Assembly: GCA_030039895.1 (NCBI GenBank)
Contig: JASHUR010000141.1
Span: forward strand, 1-22,847
Length of the DNA: 22,847 nt
Direction of reading: 5' to 3'
Origin: Acidobacteriaceae bacterium
GTDB taxonomy: Bacteria > Acidobacteriota > Terriglobia > Terriglobales > Acidobacteriaceae
This document shows, piece after piece, positions 1-8,120 of the stretch. The notes under the pieces are model-generated. The model worked only from the letters and a program-made list of their open reading frames with translations, was not told where the DNA came from and did not search any database. How positions within the stretch are numbered: the stretch's first letter is position 1; the number at the start of each line of letters is the position of its first letter. The position numbers and the translations under genes were made by a program.

Positions 1-2915
1 AAGTCGAAAGCATTTTTCACAAAGCTCTCGAGGCCGACGAAAACCAGCGCAGCTCTGTGATTGAAGAATTGTGCGCTGGTGATGCAGAACTACGCCGCGA
101 GGTGGAATCGCTGCTTGCTCATTATAGCGACTCTGCGAGCTTCTTCGAGAAGCCAGCATTTGCGGACCAGGCGAACATCACTAAAGCTCCCTCCGCCACA
201 AGCGAAGCACCGCGACCTGACTTAAAGGACGTTGCGGTTGGGCATTACCACATTGTTGAAGAAATCGGCTCCGGCGGCATGGGAGTGGTATACAAGGCCA
301 GGGACACTAGACTTGGCCGCCTGGTCGCGCTGAAATTTCTACCTGAGCTCATGGCAGCGGATTCTGTGGCGCTAGAACGCTTTCGCCGCGAGGCCCGATC
401 GGCTTCGTCGCTGAACCATCCTAATATTTGCACGATCTACGACATCGACGTGTACCAGGGCCGGGAATTCATCGTGATGGAATATCTCGATGGGCAGACG
501 CTCGCTAGGTATATGGCGGGGCGGCGAGCGGTAGACACTCCGCTCGTCGCGAAATTGGGAATGCCCATTGCCGAGGCGCTCGGCGCGGCACACTCCAAGG
601 GAGTAATTCATCGCGACATCAAGCCGGGCAACATCTTCGTTACTCAGTCGGGGCTGGTGAAAGTCCTCGATTTCGGTGTGGCAAAGCTGATGGCTGAGGC
701 CAATCAATTCGACGCTACCACGTTGACCGAAGCAAACACGATCGCAGGCACCCTGCCTTATATGTCGCCGGAACAATTGCGTGGTGAGAATCTCGACACT
801 CGATCCGATATCTACGCATTGGGGGTCGTGCTCTATGAGATTGCCACGGGACAGCGCCTGTATAGTTCATCGCTGCATGCGCAGCTGGTTGATGAAATTC
901 TGAATCGTCCTGCTTCTCCGCCCAGCAGCATCAACAAAAAGCTGCCGGCAAAAGCAGATGACATTGTTCTCAAGTGTCTCGCCAAGGACCCGGAGGACCG
1001 ATACCAGACTGCGAAAGAAATCGCGGTTGACTTGCGCCACTTGAGCACACAGTCGAAAAGCGGGAGCGTCTCAGCCAGGACAAGCAGCCTACGAACAGGA
1101 AGCAGGTTGCGATGGTGGCCGCGGGTGTTGATTAGCAGCGCAGCGCTGATTCTGCTGGTGCTAGGCCTCTGGTGGTTGCTTTCTAACCGGACTCAATCGC
1201 CGAAGGAATTGGTCCAGCGGCAACTGACTGCTAATTCTCCGGATAACCCGGTGCTGGCCGCTGCTATTTCGCCGGATGGCAAATTCCTGGCATACAGCGA
1301 CGCAAATGGCTTTCACCTGCAGTTAATTAGCACGGGCGAGACGAAGCAGCTGACTCTTCCTTCGGGGCTCACAGTCGCCAGCGTCTATTTAGGTGCTCCG
1401 GAGACCTTGGGTGCTCCCCTTTCGTGGTTTCCCGACGGAAGCAAGGTTCTTATCACTACTGCTGCTACACACCCCGGTGAGCCCTCCAGAAGCCTTTGGG
1501 CCGTATCCGTGCTCGGCGGAGCAGCACGCAAGCTGCGGGATGGTGCCGCCGCTGCGTCCTTTTCCCCTGACGGTTCTCAGATCGCCTTTCTAGGCGATTA
1601 CGATTCAGGCTCGGCACAGGGGATTTGGGTAAGCACCCCGGATGGAGATGATCCGCGGCGTATCGTGGCCGCACAACATGGTGAAATCTTTAACCAAGTG
1701 GCCTGGGCTCCGAACGGGCAACGTCTCGCGTACTCGAAAAGACTCGCGGGCACCGGAATCTACGTGAACGCCATCGAGAGTGTGAGTCTAAAAGGCGGCC
1801 CTCCCACTCGGATTCTATCAAGCACAAAATTGCAGGGGTTTTGTTGGTTACCGGATGGACGTATCGTTTACTCACTCCGCCAATCGGTAAACGTTGGCGC
1901 TGACTCGAATCTTTGGGAAGTGAGGACAATCAGCCAAACAGGCGAACCCGCGGGCGAGCCCCGACAACTAACAAACTGGCCGGGGTTCTCCTTCTCCGGG
2001 TTCACCGTCACGGCAGACGGAAAGCAGATGGAGTTCCTTAGGCTCACCGCGAAGGCCCACGTGTATGTTGGAGACTTGGATGCAAAGGGGACACGTCTGG
2101 ATAACATACGCCGCCTCACGTTCGACGAACATTTCGAGTGGCCTGAGCGGTGGACCCCGGATAGCCGGGCCGTGGTGTTTTGGTCAGACCGTAATGGAAG
2201 CTGGGACATCTTCAAGCAGACGTTGGACAAAGACGCGGCCGCCGAATTGCTCCCTCTCGGACCCGAACCGAAGTGGTATGCCAGTTTCAGTCCTGACGGT
2301 CAATGGATTTTGTACATGGCTCTTCCTGAAGAGCGGTTACCCGGTGGTTCCGTTCCAGTACAAATCATGCGGGTCCCTGTATCTGGTGGGCCCCCGCAAT
2401 TGGTTCTGACTGCATTAGGTACGACCGACATCCACTGCACACGTGCCCCGGCCAACCTCTGTGTCTTTGACGAGGAACAGCAAGGGCGTCTTGTGTTTAC
2501 TTCTGTCGATCCAGTGAAGGGCAGAGGGCATGAACTTGCCAGCATGGACATCGAGCCCTCCCAGATGACCGCGTGGGACCTTTCCCCGGACGGCTCGCGA
2601 GTCGTCATGACTCGCGAAGGGCGCATTCAACTGTTATCCCTAAAGAATGGGACGACAACCGATTTGGCAGTGAAGGGTGGGAACGGTTTTGCGTTTGTCG
2701 ATTGGTCTCTCGACGGCAACGCTCTGTTTGTTTCCAACTGGACGCCCCAAGATGTTAGCCTGCTTCGCGTTGACCTCGACGGCAATGCCCGCGTCCTGTG
2801 GCATCAGAGGCTCAATTTCCTGGGCACCAAGGGAGTACCGTCTCCCGACGGGCGGCACTTAGCGGTGGCGGTCTTTACAACCGATAGCAACGCCTGGATG
2901 ATCGAGAATTTTTGA
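1..2915 (+). CDS. Membrane Ser/Thr protein kinase with C-terminal PD40/WD40-like propeller (5' partial)
   Basis: The reading frame is open from base 3, and the codons before the GTG at 57 already encode a typical acidobacterial kinase leader, so the true start lies upstream of the window. Counting from the GTG at 57, the kinase domain spans about residues 63-330: glycine loop GSGGMG (71-76), catalytic Lys93, HRDIKPGN with Asp187, DFG 205-207 and a GTLPYMSPEQ activation segment. A single membrane helix lies near 354-376. The rest, roughly 570 residues, contains repeated SPDG-type blades of a TolB/PD40 propeller and ends in the usual NAWMIENF tail, so the C-terminus is intact. The kinase should be cytoplasmic with the propeller outside the membrane, acting as a sensor domain; the ligand is unknown. 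It is a different subfamily from the two kinases at 16826 and 20023, because it has an extra N-terminal region. Confidence 0.93.
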   Translation, partial: VESIFHKALEADENQRSSVIEELCAGDAELRREVESLLAHYSDSASFFEKPAFADQANITKAPSATSEAPRPDLKDVAVGHYHIVEEIGSGGMGVVYKARDTRLGRLVALKFLPELMAADSVALERFRREARSASSLNHPNICTIYDIDVYQGREFIVMEYLDGQTLARYMAGRRAVDTPLVAKLGMPIAEALGAAHSKGVIHRDIKPGNIFVTQSGLVKVLDFGVAKLMAEANQFDATTLTEANTIAGTLPYMSPEQLRGENLDTRSDIYALGVVLYEIATGQRLYSSSLHAQLVDEILNRPASPPSSINKKLPAKADDIVLKCLAKDPEDRYQTAKEIAVDLRHLSTQSKSGSVSARTSSLRTGSRLRWWPRVLISSAALILLVLGLWWLLSNRTQSPKELVQRQLTANSPDNPVLAAAISPDGKFLAYSDANGFHLQLISTGETKQLTLPSGLTVASVYLGAPETLGAPLSWFPDGSKVLITTAATHPGEPSRSLWAVSVLGGAARKLRDGAAAASFSPDGSQIAFLGDYDSGSAQGIWVSTPDGDDPRRIVAAQHGEIFNQVAWAPNGQRLAYSKRLAGTGIYVNAIESVSLKGGPPTRILSSTKLQGFCWLPDGRIVYSLRQSVNVGADSNLWEVRTISQTGEPAGEPRQLTNWPGFSFSGFTVTADGKQMEFLRLTAKAHVYVGDLDAKGTRLDNIRRLTFDEHFEWPERWTPDSRAVVFWSDRNGSWDIFKQTLDKDAAAELLPLGPEPKWYASFSPDGQWILYMALPEERLPGGSVPVQIMRVPVSGGPPQLVLTALGTTDIHCTRAPANLCVFDEEQQGRLVFTSVDPVKGRGHELASMDIEPSQMTAWDLSPDGSRVVMTREGRIQLLSLKNGTTTDLAVKGGNGFAFVDWSLDGNALFVSNWTPQDVSLLRVDLDGNARVLWHQRLNFLGTKGVPSPDGRHLAVAVFTTDSNAWMIENF

Positions 2916-2941
2916 GAGTAGCGGAGTTGGCAGTCGTGGGC

Positions 2942-3042
2942 AGGCTCGCCGAAGGAGACTTCGGCAGATGGACCGGTTTCGCTCCCGACGATTCGATTCT
3001 GGCGAGTCGCGCCATCAGCATCGACTCTTTGTCTTTCTCCAT
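2942..3042 (+). pseudogene. Possible relic of the C-terminus of another PD40-propeller protein
   Basis: In frame with a TTG at 2912, this stretch reads GDFGRWTGFAPDDSILASR, which resembles the final blade of acidobacterial PD40 proteins (typically a W-[TS]-G-x-APDDSPL-x-x-R motif close to the C-terminus). The similarity fades after about residue 43 of that frame. The upstream kinase already has its own natural C-terminus, so this is not its continuation. I infer a leftover of a second gene. The motif match is from memory of the family and is short. Confidence 0.3.
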
Positions 3043-3457
3043 GCGCACATCAAATATGGTCGGCGCTCGCGCATCGCAGATCAGTCCTCATAAACGCGCT
3101 TTGATTCTTCAAAACTCAAATCGTCATCCTTCGGCGATGAATCGATCAGATCAGATTCAGCCACCTGCCCCGCAGGCCGTTCTTTGCTGACCAAGCCTCA
3201 GCTGTCCGCTTCACCCATTTCCCCCTGTCAACCCCCTTCAGCCCAGAATTCCATGCAACCAGCTCAAAGCAAACCGCTTAAACTTTCCCCCGGAATGTAT
3301 TTGAGACCTTCTGAAGTCGCTATACTGGATATATAGGGCAAAATGAACTCAGGCTTGGTAGATCGTCCCCCCGCACAGAGCGCACAACCGCGCCGCACCC
3401 CGCACGCCGCAAGTGTTTTTAAATCATGAATATGCCGGGAAGATGGCCCGTATCTTG

Positions 3458-3507
3458 AACTTACGCCCATTTTTGCGGAAATTGGCTTCGTTTCACTAAC
3501 TTACGCC
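3458..3507 (+). repeat. Short direct repeat AACTTACGCC in AT-rich spacer
   Basis: The 10-mer AACTTACGCC occurs at 3458-3467 and again at 3498-3507, a period of 40 bases. A weaker relative (AACTTGGCC) begins at 3527. No function is evident. Confidence 0.4.
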
Positions 3508-3743
3508 AAAAATCGCCGGAATCAATAACTTGGCCCCGGATTCAAAAATCGAATGTTCAATAAAATCAATAATTTACCCAGTGGTTCCCGATCCGTAGAT
3601 CACCGCCCCGCCAGCCGCGCCGCCTATCCGGCTCACTACCGCAAAGCCGGCGATAATTTGGTACGCGGTGCTGGGATTTGCCGAGGACGCTCTGGCGCTC
3701 AAGGAAATGGGAGCTACGGAATTGGATTACGCGACGAAATGAA

Positions 3744-3758
3744 ATCTGTCTGACAGAT
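3744..3758. repeat. 15-bp palindrome ATCTGTC-T-GACAGAT
   Basis: This is a perfect 7+1+7 inverted repeat in the spacer downstream of hyfB on the minus strand. As RNA it forms a 6-bp stem with a 3-nt loop. It could be an operator or part of a transcript end. No T-tract adjoins it on either strand. Confidence 0.4.
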
Positions 3759-3788
3759 GCGTCGGTTTCGGCTTATGCCACGGCGAAG

Positions 3789-3803
3789 CCACTCATAGAG
3801 TGG
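3789..3803 (-). terminator. Small hairpin just after the hyf/ehr operon
   Basis: CCACTC-ATA-GAGTGG is a perfect 6-bp stem with a 3-nt loop, 16 bases beyond the hyfB stop codon. It lacks a following U-run on the minus strand, so it would be a weak or factor-dependent end at best. Confidence 0.3.
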
Positions 3804-3819
3804 AACAAAACAGTATTGA

Positions 3820-5814
3820 TTACCGATAAAACAAAGCCAGCCCGAGAATGAGCACGAGCAGCAGACCGATCAGCCCATTGTAAAAGTTCAGATAGCCGGA
3901 CTGGATGACGCTGACACGATCCGAGACTGATCGAACCAGGCGCGTCAACGGGGCAAAGAGGTAGGGTCCAAAAATAGGGGCGACTTCCTGATTAAAGATC
4001 AGGCGTTTCACGAAATAGGGGCCGTGATCATATTCGCGCTCAAGGTTGTGGGTGGGCCCATAGATGAATCCGTAGAAAGTGCGAAGCGCATTTGAGAACG
4101 CGAGAGACGTCGTGGCGATACGGCGCGCGTCTTCGCGGCGGCCACCGGACCAGACAGGTACGCGGCGCAGGGGAAACGCGCTTCGGCTTATGGAAAAGAT
4201 CAGAAGTGGAAGCAGCGCCAAAAGAGGCCCTGCAATAACCAGCTTGGTGGGAGAAATGAAGGCAAATTTCCCGCTGAGGGGAACCAGAAGCCATGCGTCC
4301 TTCATCCGGACCGCGGCATTGACTCCAAAGAAGGATTGACTGGCAGGGCCAAGCATCTGTACCCACCAGGGCATGCCGACTGCCAGCGCCAGGACACAGA
4401 GTCCGAGAAGAAAGACGCTGCCGCAGCGGCGTATAGAAAGATGGGAAGGACCGAAATGTCCATCTCCGAGAAGGCCGATCCCGAAGAGCTTGGCGAACGT
4501 TGCAAGCGCGACAGCCGCCACCAAAGCCAGTCCGGCGGCCGACAGAGCGATGGTCAATCGTGCGGCTACAACATTCACCTGCATACCCTGGAAGAGTGTC
4601 TGGAAGACATACCACTCGCTGACGAAACCCGCCTGAGGCGGCAAGGCAGCGAGGCTCATAGCTGCAAAGAGGGCGCCTATGCCGAAGATCACCGGCGTGT
4701 TCCTGAGCAGGCCCGTTTGACGGATGAGATAGCTTTGGTTCGCGGTGTAGACGCCGTCGGCAGTGAGAAACAACGTTCCTTTGGCCAGGCTGTGGCCTGC
4801 GAGGTGAATGAGGCAAACGATCCATGCCAGTCCGGCAGCGGCGGGCAGACCAGTGATAGCAAAGAGCAGTGACGCGCCGAGGACCGCGACTGCGATTCCT
4901 GCGTTTTCCGCCGATGACAGACTGAGCATGCGCCGCCAGTCTTCTTCCTGGAAAGCATTGAAGATGGCAAGGATGGCGCTCAACACGCCAGCGATGATCA
5001 TAATGATGGCCACGCTCATGGCCCAGACTCCAGCATGTGGCAACCAATCGAGAACGCCGCGCGCAAGCGCATAAAAAGCCGCATTGAGGACGACACCGGA
5101 AAAGATGACGCCGGTCGCACCGCTGCCGGAGCCATACGCGGCGGGGAACCACTCATAAAAGGGCAACACTCCCAGCTTTGCACCGAATCCGATCAGCAGC
5201 AGCAAGCCGACGATCAGCACAACCGCAGCTGACGGCATGTGAACCGATGCCAGTGCCTCGAAGCTGACAGAGCCTGAGTGATTTCCAAGCAGCAGGAGCG
5301 AAAGAAGAACCGCAACCGCGCCCACTTCGAGCAGCGCGAGCATGAAGAGCGTCGGCCCGCCTCTTGATTCCGAGATTCCCTCACCGAGAATCATGACGGC
5401 TCCGCCGAGACTCATGACCTCCCAGGCAATCAGGAAAGACATCGCATCCTGGAGCCCGAAGACCCCCAGCGCGCCCAGAAGAGACAAAGCCACGCCCGCC
5501 ATCCACGCGGATTGCTTCGAACGCGACGATGCGGTGCTGCTCAGAGCAGCGGCAAAGAATGCAGGGATGAGTCCGAAGAGCAGAAGCCAGCAGGCTCCGG
5601 GGCTGAGCTGAAACTGCACGGGCGTATCGGCGAGCAGAAATCCCACTGCGACAGAAGCTGATGGCGCAGGCAATGTAGCAATGCATCCTGCAATTCCAGC
5701 AAGGCAACCCAGTGCGACTGCGATGCGAGCAAGCTTTCCGCTGCGTTCCAACAGCGCGGCCACAAAGGCGATGCCCCACAAGATGGGCATGGCGAGAAGA
5801 AGCCTATCTCCCAT
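3820..5814 (-). CDS. hyfB: Hydrogenase-4-type antiporter-like membrane subunit B (NuoL/M family)
   Basis: This is a very hydrophobic protein of about 664 residues with many membrane helices. It belongs to the Mrp/NuoL-NuoM-NuoN antiporter-like family and is closest in style to HyfB/HycC. With the start used here, Glu132 (in AWEVMSLGG) and Lys213 (GFGAKLGVLPFYEWFPAAY) match the conserved TM5 glutamate and TM7 lysine of the ion-translocating core. An ATG at 5826 is possible, but the ATG at 5814 is preceded by GGAGG at a 6-nt distance and overlaps the hyfI end by only 11 bases, so I prefer it. It is the last gene of the operon; in classical hyf/hyc operons the B-type subunit comes near the front. 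Its expected role is one of two ion channels of the membrane arm. Confidence 0.93.
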   Translation of the reverse strand: MGDRLLLAMPILWGIAFVAALLERSGKLARIAVALGCLAGIAGCIATLPAPSASVAVGFLLADTPVQFQLSPGACWLLLFGLIPAFFAAALSSTASSRSKQSAWMAGVALSLLGALGVFGLQDAMSFLIAWEVMSLGGAVMILGEGISESRGGPTLFMLALLEVGAVAVLLSLLLLGNHSGSVSFEALASVHMPSAAVVLIVGLLLLIGFGAKLGVLPFYEWFPAAYGSGSGATGVIFSGVVLNAAFYALARGVLDWLPHAGVWAMSVAIIMIIAGVLSAILAIFNAFQEEDWRRMLSLSSAENAGIAVAVLGASLLFAITGLPAAAGLAWIVCLIHLAGHSLAKGTLFLTADGVYTANQSYLIRQTGLLRNTPVIFGIGALFAAMSLAALPPQAGFVSEWYVFQTLFQGMQVNVVAARLTIALSAAGLALVAAVALATFAKLFGIGLLGDGHFGPSHLSIRRCGSVFLLGLCVLALAVGMPWWVQMLGPASQSFFGVNAAVRMKDAWLLVPLSGKFAFISPTKLVIAGPLLALLPLLIFSISRSAFPLRRVPVWSGGRREDARRIATTSLAFSNALRTFYGFIYGPTHNLEREYDHGPYFVKRLIFNQEVAPIFGPYLFAPLTRLVRSVSDRVSVIQSGYLNFYNGLIGLLLVLILGLALFYR

Positions 5815-6610
5815 AATGACCTCCATGTACCACCTGCTCCGCTCGGCGCAGCAAAAGGAGCAGGGCGTGAATCATGGCCGATGGGTTGGGAGGACAGCCG
5901 GGCAGATAGATATCGACCGGCAGGATTCCATCGAGACCATGCGCGCAACTGTACCCGCCTCCGGTGATGCCTCCGGAAACTGCACAAGTACCCGTCGCCA
6001 TCACCCATTTAGGCTCCGGCATGGCATTCCACGTTTCGAGCAGTGGTTCACGCATGGCGTAGGTCACGGAGCCGGTCACCAGCAGCAGGTCGGCAAAACG
6101 CGGGGACGGCGTAAAGAAAATTCCCAGACGATGCAGGTTGTAGTAGGGATTATTCAACGCCTGGAGTTCCGATTCGCAGCCATTGCAGGAACCGGCATCG
6201 ACATGGCGTATATGCAGACTGCGGCCAAACGTACGCCGAATACCGTTCTTTAACTCCTTCGCCTCCTGCGTTGCCATTGCCTCCGCCCACACCAGGTCTT
6301 CACGCCGGCGGACGCCGAAGGCCCAGTGGTCCGATTTCTCAAGCGCACTATTCGGGCAGGTCTCGGTGCATAACTGGCAACTGATGCATTTGCCATAATC
6401 AATGGTCAGCCGTTCTCCTGATGCCGAACTTTCAATCGTGATGGCTTCAGGCAGACAGGAGTCAACGCATGCACGGCAAGTCTCATCGCAGCGATCCTGG
6501 TTAAATGCCGGCAATCCGAGCACACCCTGCTGCTGTCCGCTCTCGCTCTTTGCCGGCCACGGAGTCGTCGCCAGCCCTCGACTGAGTCCGTATAGTGTCC
6601 AGATCGGCAT
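5804..6610 (-). CDS. hyfI: Fused ferredoxin (HyfH-like) and small hydrogenase-like subunit (HyfI/NuoB-like)
   Basis: The 268-residue protein has two parts. Residues 35-90 form a two-cluster ferredoxin domain: cysteines 41, 45, 48 and 52 (first group with unusual C-x3-C-x2-C-x3-C spacing) and 75, 78, 81 and 85 (classical CxxCxxCxxxCP). Residues 135-260 are a NuoB/HycG-type domain whose four cluster ligands are all present: Cys142 and Cys145 (SCNGCESE), Cys209 (GTCAVSGG) and Cys239 (PGCPPNP). In E. coli these are separate proteins (HyfH/HycF and HyfI/HycG). The chain of three 4Fe-4S clusters would carry electrons to the site next to the large subunit. The ATG at 6610 has a GGAGA site 6 nt upstream and follows the hyfG stop by 16 nt. 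Confidence 0.93.
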   Translation of the reverse strand: MPIWTLYGLSRGLATTPWPAKSESGQQQGVLGLPAFNQDRCDETCRACVDSCLPEAITIESSASGERLTIDYGKCISCQLCTETCPNSALEKSDHWAFGVRRREDLVWAEAMATQEAKELKNGIRRTFGRSLHIRHVDAGSCNGCESELQALNNPYYNLHRLGIFFTPSPRFADLLLVTGSVTYAMREPLLETWNAMPEPKWVMATGTCAVSGGITGGGYSCAHGLDGILPVDIYLPGCPPNPSAMIHALLLLLRRAEQVVHGGHYGR

Positions 6611-6626
6611 TCTGATTCTCCAATCC

Positions 6627-8120
6627 TTATCGGTCGCATCCGGCCATGGTCAGGCCGAAGCTTGCCTCGTTGATCGCGTAATCCATCATGTTTGTGTCAT
6701 GCACGGTGAACGGAAACACGCGCCAGTTCGAAAATGAAGGCGACTTCACCTTGACTCGCACCAGCGTGCCTATGTCGTCCAGATGTACACAGTAATAGGT
6801 AGAGCCCCGCGGTCCTTCGCACCATCCCAATCCTTCTGCGCGTGGTTGCAAACGCACCTCAGTATCGATGGGGCCTTCGGGCATCTCGTCGATGGCTCTC
6901 ACAATCAGCGCAACGCTGGTGCGGATCTCCGCCATCCTGACCTGTACCCGTGCGTGGGCATCCCCTTCGTTCCGCACAGGGATTTCGATTGGCAGCCGAT
7001 CATACGCTGCGTAAGGATGATCGTGGCGCAGGTCGCGCTCGATGCCGGAGGCCCGCTTGATAGGGCCGGACGCGCCCTGGTCAAAAGCTGTCTGGTAAGG
7101 AAGATGTCCGGTTGTAATCAGGCGGTCGAGATGGCTGTTGGTCGTCTCCAGGGCCTGCATGTAGCTCTCGATCTCAGGCTCAAGCACATTGAGTTTTGCG
7201 CGCAAACCGTGCAGATTGAGATCACGGCGCAGCCCGCCCGGCTTGAGCAGCCCGCGCAGGAAGCGGCTGCCGGTAAAAATGCCGTTAAACTGCTTGCATT
7301 GCTCAGCCAGCAGCTTTCCCTGCGCCTCACCGACCTTGAGGGTTGTTGTGTGACAGAGGTGCCCCAGATAGTAAAGATGGTTATAGAGGCGCTCCATTTC
7401 GGCGAGCACAGTTCGCAGGCAGCGCGCACGGAGTGGCACTTCACACTCGCAGGCATTTTCGACAGCCTGGCAGTATGCCAGAGCGTGCGACACGCTGCCG
7501 ACAGCGGAGATTTGCTCCGCAACGAGCGTACCCAGCATGGGCGACAGTCCTTCAAACCGCTTTTCCATGCCGCGATGTTTAAAGAAGAGCCGCGGGTGGC
7601 AGTGCAGGATCGCCTCGCCGATGTAATAGAAGGCTATCTGCGCCGATTCGAGCACGTCGCCGCGGACCGGCCCGAACGGCAACGCCTGTACGTCATTGCC
7701 TTCCACAGGCGGAAGATCCCAGGCCTCCTCGGTATAAGGCATAATTTGATCTTTTGGATAGCGAGGGTCGAGCGGAGGCAGAGCAGGGTGCGCGCCTTCG
7801 TGCAGCACAAGAAGACGAGGCTCTGGATGTCCTGCAAAATAGATTCCGCAGAGGTCCGTCATTTCTCGTTCGTACCATCCAAGCAACGGAATCTGTGTAG
7901 CAAGCGAAATCATCTGAGCCGATCCCTGAGAAGGACGGCAGCGCAACAGCGGAAACGGCTTGCCTGGACCCTGGTCGGCAAGGTAGAGGACTTCCGGTGA
8001 CTCTCCGCGTTCCGGAAACCAGGCATACGCCATTTGCAGGCGCGCACCCTGATCTGTGAGTTGCCGGCACGCCTCGGCAATTTCGGCTGGTTGAAGAACG
8101 CGTTCGGTTGTCTCTCTCAC
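6627..8120 (-). CDS. hyfG: Hydrogenase-like large subunit (NuoC-NuoD fusion, HyfG/HycE type) lacking NiFe-binding cysteines
   Basis: This is a 497-residue fusion of a NuoC-like 30-kDa domain (about 1-125, with GWYEREMTDLCGIYFAGHPE) and a NuoD/HycE-like 49-kDa domain. Alignment by eye to HycE keeps the surrounding residues (SHALAYCQAVENA after the first motif; GPIKRASGIERDLRHDHPY in the middle). The N-terminal CGIC motif is replaced by SAVGS (206-210), and the C-terminal DPCxxC is replaced by an ASFGLTMAGCDR ending. One cysteine remains near the end but no CxxC pair exists, so a NiFe centre cannot be bound in the usual way. The open frame reaches an ATG at 8240, but the GTG at 8120 has GGAGGT 5 nt before it and overlaps the hyfF stop as GTGA, so I chose it. 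The substrate is unknown. Confidence 0.92.
   Translation of the reverse strand: MRETTERVLQPAEIAEACRQLTDQGARLQMAYAWFPERGESPEVLYLADQGPGKPFPLLRCRPSQGSAQMISLATQIPLLGWYEREMTDLCGIYFAGHPEPRLLVLHEGAHPALPPLDPRYPKDQIMPYTEEAWDLPPVEGNDVQALPFGPVRGDVLESAQIAFYYIGEAILHCHPRLFFKHRGMEKRFEGLSPMLGTLVAEQISAVGSVSHALAYCQAVENACECEVPLRARCLRTVLAEMERLYNHLYYLGHLCHTTTLKVGEAQGKLLAEQCKQFNGIFTGSRFLRGLLKPGGLRRDLNLHGLRAKLNVLEPEIESYMQALETTNSHLDRLITTGHLPYQTAFDQGASGPIKRASGIERDLRHDHPYAAYDRLPIEIPVRNEGDAHARVQVRMAEIRTSVALIVRAIDEMPEGPIDTEVRLQPRAEGLGWCEGPRGSTYYCVHLDDIGTLVRVKVKSPSFSNWRVFPFTVHDTNMMDYAINEASFGLTMAGCDR

Larger units (their letters stand above)
2916..3819. other. Intergenic region without a convincing gene
   Basis: About 900 bases separate the kinase stop from the hyfB stop. 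The first part holds a possible propeller-gene relic (listed separately). From about 3240 to 3590 the DNA is poorer in GC than its surroundings and stop-rich in all frames, with short repeated words such as AACTTACGCC. An open stretch at about 3600-3742 reads like protein (it ends in LDYATK) but has no start codon and a stop just upstream, so it may be a decayed gene end. A TATACT hexamer near 3320 resembles a -10 element but has no good -35 at the right distance. Confidence 0.6.

Noticed and set aside
3553..3753. A 66-codon plus-strand frame in the spacer
   Set aside because: No ribosome site or family resemblance; another frame of the same DNA reads more like protein but lacks a start.
4040..5152. 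A 370-codon minus-strand frame inside hyfB
   Set aside because: It lies in another frame of the same strand within a clear NuoL-type gene; the translation is arginine-rich and unlike any family.
6783..8000. A 405-codon plus-strand open frame opposite hyfG
   Set aside because: It is the antisense shadow of a well-supported hydrogenase-family gene, has no ribosome site and no recognisable product.
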